Assembly: GCA_010909165.1 (NCBI GenBank)
Contig: MU008154.1
Coordinates: 62,001-126,000 of the forward strand
Reading direction: 5' to 3'
Origin: Anthoceros angustus
Lineage: Eukaryota; Streptophyta; Anthocerotopsida; Anthocerotales; Anthocerotaceae
Length of the DNA stretch: 64,000 bases
A program made the position numbers and the translations under genes. Under the pieces are notes generated by a model. That model saw nothing but the letters and a program-made list of their open reading frames with translations, did not search any database and was not told the DNA's origin. Position 1 is the first letter of the stretch. Each line of letters starts with the position of its first letter. Positions 49,103 through 59,357 of this stretch are shown here, piece after piece.

Positions 49103-49744
49103 TCAATCCTCAAGTTGGAACCTTGGAGCAGTGGGAGTAGTTAGCAAGCGATGGCTAAGGGCAGTGCATAAATGGAAACACAGCGGGATGTAAGCGGCAA
49201 GGGACTTACGATATATGCTTACAACGTGCCACAGGTAGGTAGCGGCGAGCACATCAACACGTTTCATGATGATCTCGACTCCATAGTCACGGTCTTGTGC
49301 AGTTAGCGTTTGAGGACGAGCAAGAGTTGCATAACTCACCAGTTTAGTCTCCTGTAGATAATCGTTGGGCCTAGGAAATTTCAGAGGCAGTGAGGGCTGA
49401 GCTTCATCTTCAGAATACTGATACTCAGCCTGAACGGGATGCTTCTTCACGGACTTGTCAGCTGCGGCTCTTCTTTGCTCTAAGACAGCCTTCGTGGTTC
49501 CCTTGGGGCGTCCTCTTCCTCTCTTTGCTGGCTTAGTAGCAGCAGAGCTCACTTGGGCAGTTGTTCTCGGTGCGAATCGCGGGCGTCGAGGTTGAGCTCG
49601 GCGCTTGAGCAGCATCGGACTCAGCGAGGCGGAGACATGGTGGCGGATCTTGCGCTCTAGCACCTCGAGAGTAAGAGACTCGGGAAGTATGCCGTTAAGA
49701 GGAAGGCGCACCTCATTTGTGCCGTCTTCACCTGAACAAGGCAT
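49103..49744 (-). CDS. Antisense ORF with AT-hook inside the Copia element
   Basis: 213 codons on the minus strand, lying between the end of pol and the 3' LTR. Residues about 73-86 read PAKRGRGRPKGTTK, containing the R-G-R-P core of an AT-hook that binds the minor groove of AT-rich DNA, within a Lys/Arg-rich region (SVKKHPVQ). No other domain is recognised, and the last 40 residues may be read-through beyond a lost splice site. It is uninterrupted whereas the surrounding pol is full of stops. Possibilities are a captured host gene fragment, an antisense element gene, or chance. The coordinates put it inside the LTR-bounded unit. Confidence 0.5.
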   Translation of the reverse strand: MPCSGEDGTNEVRLPLNGILPESLTLEVLERKIRHHVSASLSPMLLKRRAQPRRPRFAPRTTAQVSSAATKPAKRGRGRPKGTTKAVLEQRRAAADKSVKKHPVQAEYQYSEDEAQPSLPLKFPRPNDYLQETKLVSYATLARPQTLTAQDRDYGVEIIMKRVDVLAATYLWHVVSIYRKSLAAYIPLCFHLCTALSHRLLTTPTAPRFQLED

Positions 49745-49892
49745 CTTGCTCGAGATATGGCTAGGCGGGCGTCGATTAAGAGAAGCGGGCTATGGCGCTA
49801 GAAGAATCAATACCACTGAACTCCAGTTCCACAGCAGCGGCTAGCTCGGAGGGATACAATTGAAATCATGATCAACAAGTGGGAGTGATAGA

Positions 49893-50102
49893 TGTGTTGG
49901 GTCATGATTAGGGTTGTATTAATTGGGTTTAGTTAAAGCTATAGTACATGACCGTTCATTATTACGTCGGCGAAGCGTTATGTCTTTTCACATTTAGTTT
50001 AAGTTGTCTTTTCATGCATAAGCACTTTAACCCCTTTCTTGATATACAATGTAATTACTTAATGATGTGATTTATTTCTACATAATCTATATAATATTGT
50101 TA
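49893..50102 (+). repeat. 3' LTR of the Copia element
   Basis: Matches the 5' LTR. Preceded by a purine-rich AAGTGGGAGTGATAGA that could be the polypurine tract. Confidence 0.85.
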
Positions 50103-51600
50103 AATCTCTACGTAGTGAGAAGCCGGCACACTCAAAAGAAGAGTAATGTGAAGGACGAAATATCGGCATGAGACAATAAAAGAAGTGTGGCAGTTGGATT
50201 GAAGTCGAGGATCAAAGGCAGCTTGAGATCCTATAAGTGCTTTGGGGAGGTAGGCTTTGGGGCTAGCTGGTCGGTCTCAGTCGAGGAGGTGGTACAGAGC
50301 CAGCCCCACTTTCCGAGACAACTATGCCAAGCCTAATCATCACTTTGAAGTGTTATGACTTATTTTATATCTATGAGCGGAGGCTGCAAGGGAAGAGCGT
50401 CCGGCGGTGAGCCGCGCCCTCCCGGAAAGGCGATGCATGGGAGGTGTCTCACGTGGGGAGGTGGCCCAGCGGCCGGCGCGCCCATAGGTAGGGCGTGCAT
50501 GGGAAGGGCGTGGTAAGTAAGGCACATGAGAGGGTGCATGGAGGCTGGGTGGCCGGCGGCCATGGAGCATGGCGTGTTGGGGAAGGGGGCGCGGTGGGAG
50601 GCGGTGCCCATGGGCGAGGCATGCCATGGGAAGGAAGCTAGCCGGGCCGGGCGTCCTCTTTATGGATGCGATGTTTTGAAACTCCTTCTCTCATGCTGCA
50701 CGGATTTACACCCATTTTTCTAAAAATCTAGCGAACCTATTTTCATTCATTCGTTAAGCGTATACTATGTAAGTAGCTTCGTTTTCGAGAATATATGGAC
50801 ATGTTCAAATTACCGGCATAAAGCGTGGAGCATAGCATTACTTTGAGATTGCCTGCATTGTAAATGGAAGCCAGCGATGTTGCCTTAGTGAATATTAAGT
50901 CGGTCTACAAGTCGGTCCCAAGACGCCAGTCCGGCCCGGCGTCACCTGTGACTCAAGGAGTTATCAAGAATGAGGGTCTCCCTCGCGAGTTGAGGACCCT
51001 CAAGATCAATGATACATGATTGTTCTGAAGTCTTGAACATGACGTCTACAGCAAGAGGTTAATATACAGCCCCCTTTGGGGTGTTGCTGAAACCCCCTTG
51101 TGATACCTACTTGGTACCTAAAACACGTTTAGCAATCACGATCTCCATACATTTTGGACGTTGTATTTCGCGGCCTTTGAAGTCGCCATAAGCGATTACC
51201 CAGCTGAAGCATACACTGCGGGAATATGGGGCAGGTGCAGGCGGCTGGCTGGCATGCTGGCTAGCTCATGTCCGGGCGTAAAGGCGGACATTTTTACAAA
51301 TAATGCACATTGCAAAATATGGCGGAATCGTGGACACATGTCATAAATCTTTGAAGTGATGTGTGCTTTTGAATCCTATTACATTGAACCTGCAGGTCAC
51401 TCATGCGGGCTATTGCAGGACTCAAAAGCCCCAATGTGAAGCGAATCTAAAACTACGGCTAGGTTTCGCATCGCTCCGGTTCTTCTTCGTCCAAAAGCAT
51501 CATTCTCACCCAAAGCGTTGTCGCCGTTGTTAACCTCCGCTTGGACCTTTGACGGCGTGGGAGGTTGCCATATGGTATCCAGGCGTTTCTTTGTCCTTCC
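50103..51600. other. No clear gene
   Basis: A GC-rich G/C-skewed block (50380-50660) gives overlapping low-complexity frames on both strands. The rest shows no coding motif. Confidence 0.4.
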
Positions 51601-52597
51601 TCAACAATTCGCCGTTACGGTCTTCATCCTCACGGCACTCAAAGAAACAACTTGGGCCTTTGAACAATCCTTTTCACTTATACAAACCTCCTTTGCCCAG
51701 CGCGAAGGGCCTTTGCGGGGCTCAAGGTAAGCTCTTCTTACCGGAGAACCTCGTGTCGTGGATGCGTGAGATGTATCCAGCCTGCAAAGTCCTTGATGGC
51801 GATACAGTTTCTTCCACATAGCAAGGCTAATACCGTTGTGCCACTTAGGAGCATCGTCCACCACCTCTCCTTCTTTTGAGAAGGTCTTGATCAATTTCAT
51901 CATCAAAGAGGCCTTTGGTATGGGCATACCACCAACTTGTCATGGGACAAGTATTCCACCTTCTTTACCACAGTGTCATGTCCTATGACGGACCTCCCAT
52001 TGTTGAAAGTGCCATGCATGGCATTCGGCATCATCGCTCGATCCTTTGAACACCCATCCTTCAAGCCCCATCCAAGATACTCCCTTGTTTCAAATCCGCC
52101 CCTATCATTGCTCATGTTGGTTTTATCCCACGAAGACACGAGCCACCCTTCTTACACCACTGGCATCGATTCCGTCTTGTGTGGGCTTCCTCCACTCCAT
52201 GCATGACAATCATGCGGAAGTCTTCGCTGGTGGTTTTCATCATGGCCGTACTCATCATAGTCGCATCCATCCGTTTGTCCATAGGCCCAATATCAAAGCC
52301 TCTGGGCACATCCATGACAAATAGTGTGTACCTCCTCACCCGAAGGTAGCCCCGCATGTCCAGAATATCTCGCTTTTCCACTTGGTAATGAACCTCCTTC
52401 TCAGTCACAGGAACAGTAAAAATGTGCAGCCCTTCATGAAGATCTGTATCTGCCACAGCCCGCTGCTCATCTTCCAAACTCTTCCAATTATTGATCTCGA
52501 AAATGAAAATTTTGAAGTCCTCCAGTATTTTCTGCAAGTTGTCTATATCCTTCAATTGCTGCAAAGGGCAAAAGAGTATAAGTGCATACACAGCCAT
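51601..52597 (-). pseudogene. Unrecognised minus-strand coding fragments
   Basis: Frames 51601-51927 (108 codons) and 52112-52597 (161 codons) read leftward and look protein-like. The second has a Leu/Asp/Lys-rich helix (LQKILEDFKIFIFEINNWKS) and RRYTLFVMDVPRGFDIG, then a C-x-x-C pair (CQWCKKGGSC) near its C-terminus. Together with the frames at 52937-53467 they may be exons of one decayed gene. I do not recognise the family. Confidence 0.35.
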
Positions 52598-52936
52598 TGC
52601 AATGAAACATTATGCACTCCGTGGATCTCAAAGGCATGGTGGGAGGCCGGGCCGGCCGAGCCCTTGAGCAAGTCAGGTCCCCATCACATGTGGAAGTGGC
52701 CTCGGCCGGCGGCGCCCTGAAGGTTAGGGTTTCAAAAGCGAAATATCAGAGAAAAATTAAACGATGGGTAGTATGGCGCACCTTCCTAGCGAATGCGTCG
52801 GAAGCTATCATTTCGTCGGTCAAATGCAAAGGATATTCCAGCCTAACCTCTTGAATGATGAGCAGCCCAAGTGTTTAACCAGCCACTTGTATAACATGGA
52901 AACTTCTTAGTAAGGTAATCTCATCATCCATACCTT

Positions 52937-53467
52937 TTAGGTCGATAATACACCTTCTGTACATGTGAGTATTTGACCCACTCTCAGTGGAATCCCTTGG
53001 AACGATTTCCACGGCTTCGCTAACATATCCTTCGGCTTCACAGTATCAACAACCTTAGCCTCCTCTGGTACCTTCCGTTTGCCTTTGCCCTTCTTACTTG
53101 TTTTGGCAGGAACATGCTTCTTCTGCTCAGGCAATTCTCCAGCCTCCCATTTTGAAAATATTCGATCCACGTTGTCCCAAACCTTCCCCTCTTATTTGGC
53201 AATGCATAAGATGTGGGTCCAATTTTCCACCTTATTCTGCTTGTACACATCGTCTTCCCGACCTTCCTCGTCCTCAATCAAGCCCAATACACGGTATAGA
53301 TTGAATTTCCAATTCATGGTCATCTGGACATCATCTACTTTGGCAATAAGCAATTTCGTCCTCAAGTACGACACGCTCAATGAAGGACATCTTCTTCCTT
53401 TTGTCGACATCGTGTTGTGCAAGTACTCCATTTCGCATTTATCGCCACAATACACATGAGCTTCCAC
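52937..53467 (-). pseudogene. Unrecognised minus-strand gene fragment with Lys-rich segment
   Basis: Three overlapping minus-strand frames (53192-53467, 53038-53277, 52937-53170) appear to be one reading path broken by indels. A peptide ending ENWTHILCIAK is followed by FGTTWIEYFQNGRLE and its frame-shifted equivalent RIFSKWEAGELPEQKKH, then KTSKKGKGKRKVPEE, a candidate nuclear-localisation segment. No family recognised. Confidence 0.35.
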
Positions 53468-53786
53468 ATATTGGGCGTGTTTTCCCCGAGATATATCGCC
53501 AAATGTTTCATGGCTGCAAAGTATGGTTCCACCAAGAACCCCATAACATATTTCTTCGCCCTAAACCTTTTCGGTCCAACTTGAGGTTGTCACACTTATG
53601 GTCGATCATGCAAAGGAAACCGCCCTCCTCAATCCTTCCCTTGATATTACGAGCCAAATAATTTGCCCTTATCCACCTTATCTGCGCATCACGGTGTAAT
53701 ATGGGATCTTTGGTTTCAATTCTCCAACTTCACTAATACTGTTTCCTGAACCACCTTCTTGGAGTAAGCTGAGTCTCAAATTCGTG

Positions 53787-54059
53787 TCAACGGGTCTGCA
53801 TCTCGGATAGCATCCTCCAGCCTTTCCTCATCTGTAAGAACATGAACAGTGGCAATGTTTTCCGGATGGTCCCCTTTCCCTTTATCCCTTTATCCCTCTT
53901 CGACTTCTTCTTCCCACTACCTGCTGCTATATCTCCACTGTTCGTCCGTTCGCTACCAGCAGAGGCATCCGTAGATATTGCCTTTCGTTTTCCACCTCGC
54001 TCCAGCACATCAATGCCCTGGCTCCTCTTCGCACCTGGTGGCCCTACTACATTATGCAA
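53787..54059 (-). other. Lys-rich open frame, unrecognised
   Basis: 90 codons on the minus strand with KKKSKRDKGIKGKG, nuclear-localisation-like. It could be an upstream exon of the fragments to its left, since the strand agrees and the spacing is short. No domain recognised. Confidence 0.3.
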
Positions 54060-54576
54060 TGAAATATGACGAGGCAGTTATGACACGGGCATTGCTGCCC
54101 CGGGAGTGGTTGCTGCAAAAGACATCTGCAGCCATCTATGACAATCTGCACTGGCCGTGATAATCCATTAAAGACGCCCAAGGCCATGTCTTAAGTCATG
54201 ACATTTCCGCGGTTGTTGTCCCGTGGTTGCCCCCGGACCAGTTGCCAAACTCTGGTAGAGGCGTGCACCTGTTCGGTATCTCAACGGGTGCCATACCCAG
54301 GGGGATGGAGAGTGCCAACACCCATGGGATATTCTAGTGTCCTGTGGCAGTTTCTGCGGACAGCCGGGTCCGGGTGACGGGATATGGAAAGTTTACGTTG
54401 CGCTTATTTGCTGGCCGGCGTGAAGTCCGTTGTGTCCGTCTGGGCCGTGACGGACGTCCGTTGAGGCACACCCTTCGCGTGGCCGTTCTAACGGCTACCA
54501 AAGTAGGTTTACAACGGGGTGACCCCTGCGATGGAGCCATTCCTGCAAAGGCAAGCCACTCCACAGATCGGTCGGG

Positions 54577-57394
54577 ATGGAGCCTCCCCGCTCTAACCGA
54601 CAGATCCCACGAGTGCTTTGCGAATGCCCGGGTTGCGCGGGGAGCACACAGCGAATCCAAGGTGACATCGCTGCAAGGCATAGCAGGTCATGGGCGCGCC
54701 TTCTGGCGGAGGTAGGGCCTCTGCAATGGCAACTTCGTGCTCAAATTTGGGATGAATTCATTGGTAATGAGCCCATGTTGAATGTGATTGTCGCAGGCAC
54801 GGGCTGACGACCCCATTGACCAAACAGGTCTTCCTATCGCGTTAGGTGATGTTGCGCGGGCACCCGAGATGCCCACCGTCCGGACCACCGTTCCTCTACC
54901 ATTTCGGCCGAGGAGGTTCCAATCCCCCAAATTTCAATGCGACTACGGTGGATCATGACCCCATGGTTGGGAATGTGTAATAATGAGCGAGTTCTTCCCA
55001 CTTGTTCGCCGGGGAAATGGGGGATCATGGCACCCCCATTGGGCAGGAGGCGCGTATGGCCCAGGCGTTCCGCGAGCTCGTCGCGGGAGTTCCATCTGCT
55101 GCTGAGGCCAGCCTTGAAGAGGCTGCGAGGACCCCGCTTTGGAAGATCGAAGGGTGTGAGCAATCCGACCACACCCGACTGTCCGCCGTGTTGGCCCTCC
55201 TCGCCATCCAAGACCGCTACAAGGTGTCTGATGCCGGAATGACTGCAATTTTTGGGATCCTTGCGGGGGCAATCCTTCCTCGGGGGAACACTATGCCCCC
55301 TTCACGTCCGGCAGTCAAGAATATGCTCCTGCAGATGGGCAAACTTGCATCCGCATTGACGCTTGTGGGGACGCCTTCTTTTGGGGGCTATGAGGACATT
55401 GTTTGTGCGTTCTGTGGAGAACCCCGCTATCATACAGGTGCAACGGGGCAGCCAGTGCCGAGGAAGACGATGTTCTACTTCCCAGTTACGGGCGTCTTCG
55501 ACGAATGTTTGCTTGCCCAAGCATAGCGCGACAACTTACATGGTGGAAGACCCACAGGAGCACCGACGGCCAGCTCCGAATCATGGCAGACACTCCTGCT
55601 TGGAAGGCACTCGATGGGGTCGAGGGTTTCGGTGGAGAGGACCGGAATATTCGGTTTGGCATCTCAACGGACGGCTTCAATCCGTCGGGGCATCGTTCTT
55701 CATCGTATTCTATCTGGCCGGTTCTTCTTTTGATCCATAATCTCCCGCCGTGGCTTACCACAAAGATGCACAGAATTCTCATGCCAATCATTATACCCGG
55801 TCCAAAACAAGTCAAGAATATGGATGTGTACTTGGGTCCATTGATAGAGGAACTTGCCACCTTGTGGGCAGGTGTCCCTGCAGTGGACCACTCCAAGCTG
55901 GTTGGTGACCCGGGACACTTTTTTGTCCTCAGGGCTGCCTTGCTCCATGCCACATGTGATTATCCAGGTCTTGGAGCCCTATTCGGGCTCCAAGTTCGAG
56001 GATACCGATGTTGTATTGATTGTGGGCAGGAGTTACAGCCGCGGTGGTCCACCGCCTTGGAAAAGATTATTGTTGAAGGACACCGCAGGTGGTGCGCTGA
56101 CGACCAAGACCCACGTCGTCGCGAACATGTTGAGTGCTTCAACAACAGTAGTGAGATGAGACCCCCACCGCTCGAAGTCTCCGTCCCAGTTGTCATGGCC
56201 GAAATGAATGATTGGGCGAACGCCCATCCGGGAGAGCGACAAAATGCCAGGGCATGGGGCGTGAAACGAATGTCCGCTATTTTGCAGAATTTGCCATACC
56301 TGGCAAATATACCCAAATTGTGGTTGAAGGATGTGATGCATACAGAGGTGAATAACTGCCAAGCGTTTTGGAAGATATGGACTGGGCAATGGGACACCCA
56401 CAATGCAAGGGTTGATCGGATGAATTTAGACTCCAAACCATGGCTGTGGCCGGTATGGGACGATAGGGGGGAAGCTCATCTACCGGACGCGTCCTATACA
56501 CTATCCAAGGACGCCATCCAATGTGTCAAAGATGAGCTCGGCCGGATCAGGCCTCCAACAGGGTTTGGGTGTCACATCGGCGCATGTTTCTGGGGCCCAA
56601 AAGTTTGTGGCCTCAAAAGCCACGGCACCTACTCATGCGTTCCCCATCGTGTTACTACTTATTGCCCAGCCAGTATGTGATTTCGTTCGGGTAAGCTCCA
56701 TTTATCGCTGGATTTGCCAAAAGGCAATCAAACGAGGAGATTCCGATCATGGAAGTGAAGCACGATCGACCTCGAGCGATACTACCCTTCAAATCTGTGG
56801 AATCCTATGCAGCATTTGTTTGTTCACCTTATTGACGAGGTCGACGCGGCACGTGCCCGATGGATGTACCCTATCAGCGCCACATCCATGTACTTAGCGA
56901 TCAATCCGCGCGCGGGCCGGGCGATATGCCACATCTTGCTTGGCAATGGAGAGCTCGTTTTACGCCAGCTACCTTGGCGGAACGGACCAAGCTCACCACC
57001 AAATGGCGAGGCTCGGCGGTGAGCGACCAATTGGCAAAGCCAAGCCAAAGCGGGTCACGGATATGAGTTAAAGCAGTTGCATTGGCACTTCTTGTTGCAT
57101 GAGAGCCAATCGGAGTTCCTTGCGGCGGGACACCCTCGTGCTACATTTCTAACATGGCTAGAATCCGGTATTCGTCGCAAGGAATGGTCGAATCTATCCC
57201 AATACGCGGACATCCGGGCTATTGTCAATGGCCCAAAGCAGGTAGTGAGGTCATACGGGGCTGAAACAATGGGATGGCATTTCCGCGCGATGAAGCGATG
57301 CATCCCGAAAAGTATCACAGATAGTTGGGTATTTGGGACGTTCGACATGGCTGACCCGTCGGCTGAAGTCAAAGATTACGGGCGTGCCCTTTGA
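54577..57394 (+). pseudogene. CACTA (En/Spm) Tnp2-family transposase with DUF4218, frameshifted
   Basis: Plus-strand parts in Tnp2 order. LCECPGCAG at about 54620 is a possible zinc-binding transposase-associated segment. Frame 55002-55526 holds ILPRGNTMPPS and CAFCGEPRYHTG. A single shift near 55490 leads into frame 55403-56680, with DGQLRIMADTPAWKALD, RNIRFGISTDGFNPSG, YSIWPVLLLIHNLPPW and IIPGPKQVKNMDVYLGPLIE: the core of Tnp2 transposase. Another shift near 56620 precedes a DUF4218-type end (HLFVHLIDEVDAARARWMYP, 56808-56867), and 57077-57394 holds a tail with VNGPKQVVRSYGAETMGWHF. Tnp2 moves CACTA elements. Only a few lesions separate this copy from an open frame, so it is younger than the one at 36-39 kb. 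No element ends were delimited. Confidence 0.85.
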
Positions 57395-57916
57395 AGGCGG
57401 TGGCTTCGCATTCGTGTTGCACATTAATTGGTTGAATGCGAGGGCCCATATCGATGGCGGCAGACATAAGCGGCTTCAACTGCCGATTCTCGTGGCTTAT
57501 CGCTATCGCGAGATCATCAGCAGGCCCATATACTTTTCCCGTGCACGTGAAGCCAGCGTTAACCGAGACTCGGGCCCAGTGGGGCTGGTTCATTTGCACG
57601 CCGTTCCGTCACGGATTCGCTCTGGATAGAGATGACGACCACGGTTGTTTGTCAACAGATAGGGCATCTCATGATCGGGGCGGCCGTCCCCGAATTTCAC
57701 GATGGCGCCAACCGGGCTCTTTTGGGATGGCAAACATCCCAATATAACACGATAATCCATCACACGGTCTTCAAACACTAGGCCTCAACACACAATCATG
57801 TTCCAATTGTTCAAGCTACATTGTGCTCGCCGACTATTCTAAGTGGACAGAGCGGCACGTCCGATCCAAGTACATTGGGCCCATAAGCGATGGGTTCAAG
57901 CAGGGCTTGCTAGCCT

Positions 57917-59023
57917 CTACCCACATCGCAACCAAGAAGTCGGAGCTCCCAAACGCCCTGCGCACTGCCACCTCCAAAGGATGGTCCAACGAGGATGGAC
58001 GAAGAATAGCGCAAACACCGGGCCAGCAACAAGGGCATGGTGCTGCCGCCCACCCATGTAGTGGCAGCACTTCACAATTAACTTGCATGCCTCAAGCACT
58101 TGGAAGATGTGCTCGTCATTCATCATGAAGTCCGTAAATGCTACAAAGTGGTGCCTTCCCTCGTACACGAACGGGAGCTTATGAATGTAGCCCACAGACC
58201 ACTGCCGCTCCACCACCTTCCTGAAGATCGCCATTTTCCCATCGCCAGCCGCACGCGGTACAACCCTCTCAGCGCCCGCTGCACACCCACAAGGTCGGTA
58301 GCTGGAGTCCGGTCCGCTCACGTTCCGCTGGAGCAGTTTGCCACCATTTTCTGTGGGAATCAACCAGCGGAGGTCTTTCTCCATTGCATCCCAGCGGTGG
58401 CCGTGTAGCATCTGCGGGATCGGGCCATCGGCGAACACCAGATCCCTCTCCAAGACACGGACGTCAAAGTGAGACACGAGAAGGAAGCAAGTGAAAAGCA
58501 AAGACAAATCGACTGTCCCGACCTCGACAACGAGGGAGCAGGCTTTCAAGTGAGACAGCTTCAGCATCTCATTCAAGATGTCCACCAGCAAGGCCCCGAT
58601 TTCTTTTGCCCTTTCAAGTGCCCCGCTCCCCCGGTTGGGATGTGCGCCAACGAGCCATGGTTTGGGGCCATCCCACTTGTCTTTTCCACCCACCACCCAA
58701 GGCATCTGCAAAGTCTCCCAATGAAACTCTGGATCACCTGTGGTAATGCCGGCGGGCTCCACGAGCTGCATCTTCCAGCACCGACGAGGCTCGAAGGGGA
58801 AGGGTCCACATCCTATGACGGAAAACCACGCCAGAAGTCTCCGTAGGAATGGAGGAATATGGTCCCATGACCATATTGGCGCCGGCAACCGCGCATCCAA
58901 CATCCGGGCTCGACGCTGCGTCAAACCCACGAGCACAGGATCTTCAGGCGGCGATGGCGTCCCAGGGCACGATAAAGAATCTGACCACGAGTTGCCACAG
59001 TCTTCTAGAGTGCCATGGACCAA
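57917..59023 (-). CDS. Unknown-family protein, copy B (368 codons)
   Basis: One uninterrupted frame, convergent with the Tnp2 gene that ends about 520 bp to its left. It contains PPFLRRLLAWFSVIGCGPFP, an ALERAKEIGALLVDILNEM helix, a hydrophobic SLLFTCFLLV stretch, and near the C-terminus HIFQVLEACKLI, CCHYMGGR and ALVAG. This last block matches the plus-strand relic at 9870-10289 at 23 of 37 positions. Two diverged copies near transposon genes indicate a transposon-borne family. There are Cys and His pairs but no named domain. It is the longest intact frame outside the host genes, and the start at 59023 is only the first in-frame ATG. Confidence 0.5.
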   Translation of the reverse strand: MVHGTLEDCGNSWSDSLSCPGTPSPPEDPVLVGLTQRRARMLDARLPAPIWSWDHIPPFLRRLLAWFSVIGCGPFPFEPRRCWKMQLVEPAGITTGDPEFHWETLQMPWVVGGKDKWDGPKPWLVGAHPNRGSGALERAKEIGALLVDILNEMLKLSHLKACSLVVEVGTVDLSLLFTCFLLVSHFDVRVLERDLVFADGPIPQMLHGHRWDAMEKDLRWLIPTENGGKLLQRNVSGPDSSYRPCGCAAGAERVVPRAAGDGKMAIFRKVVERQWSVGYIHKLPFVYEGRHHFVAFTDFMMNDEHIFQVLEACKLIVKCCHYMGGRQHHALVAGPVFALFFVHPRWTILWRWQCAGRLGAPTSWLRCG

Positions 59024-59237
59024 GATGTTTTAATCGTCGTCGTCCGACATCGCCGTGGCGAGTCGAGCTCGAAAAGCGAGGCGGAGATGGGGAACTTAGG
59101 AACCAGCAGCAACACTAAAGTGCATACATGTTTGCAGCTCGCAATTTTGAGCGTGGTGAACGCCGCTCGGATGGCACCGCGCGATGCGAGGCGTAAAATC
59201 GCCGCACCGTGGAGGCCGTGCGGGGCGTGGGCGTGTG

Positions 59238-59357
59238 GGTGAGAGTGGTATTCATGCTCTGTCCACCGTGGAGGACTCGTCTGCGGGCCGCGTGTCAGGT
59301 GAGGCGTGGTATTCATGCCCTGTCCACCGTGGAGGACTCGTCTGCCGGGCCCAGTGC
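59238..59357 (+). repeat. 60-bp direct repeat, two copies
   Basis: Units starting GGTGAGAGTGGTATTCATGC (59238) and GGTGAGGCGTGGTATTCATG (59298) both continue through CTGTCCACCGTGGAGGACTC. They differ by a few bases. Confidence 0.75.

Larger units (their letters stand above)
43623..50102 (+). mobile_element. Ty1/Copia LTR retrotransposon, 6.48 kb, degenerate
   Basis: 5' LTR 43623-43838 (216 bp) and 3' LTR 49893-50102 (210 bp) both begin TGTGTTGGG and end ATATTGTTA. Right after the 5' LTR is TGGTATCGAGC (43839-43849), an initiator-Met primer site lacking one A. Internal order is gag, integrase, reverse transcriptase, RNase H: the Copia order. No matching target duplication was found (ATATG left, AATCT right), so the ends may have eroded or recombined. 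The coding region has many stops and frameshifts. Confidence 0.85.

Noticed and set aside
43618-50107. Target-site duplication for the Copia element
   Set aside because: Flanking pentamers ATATG and AATCT do not match, even when the LTR start is moved by two bases.
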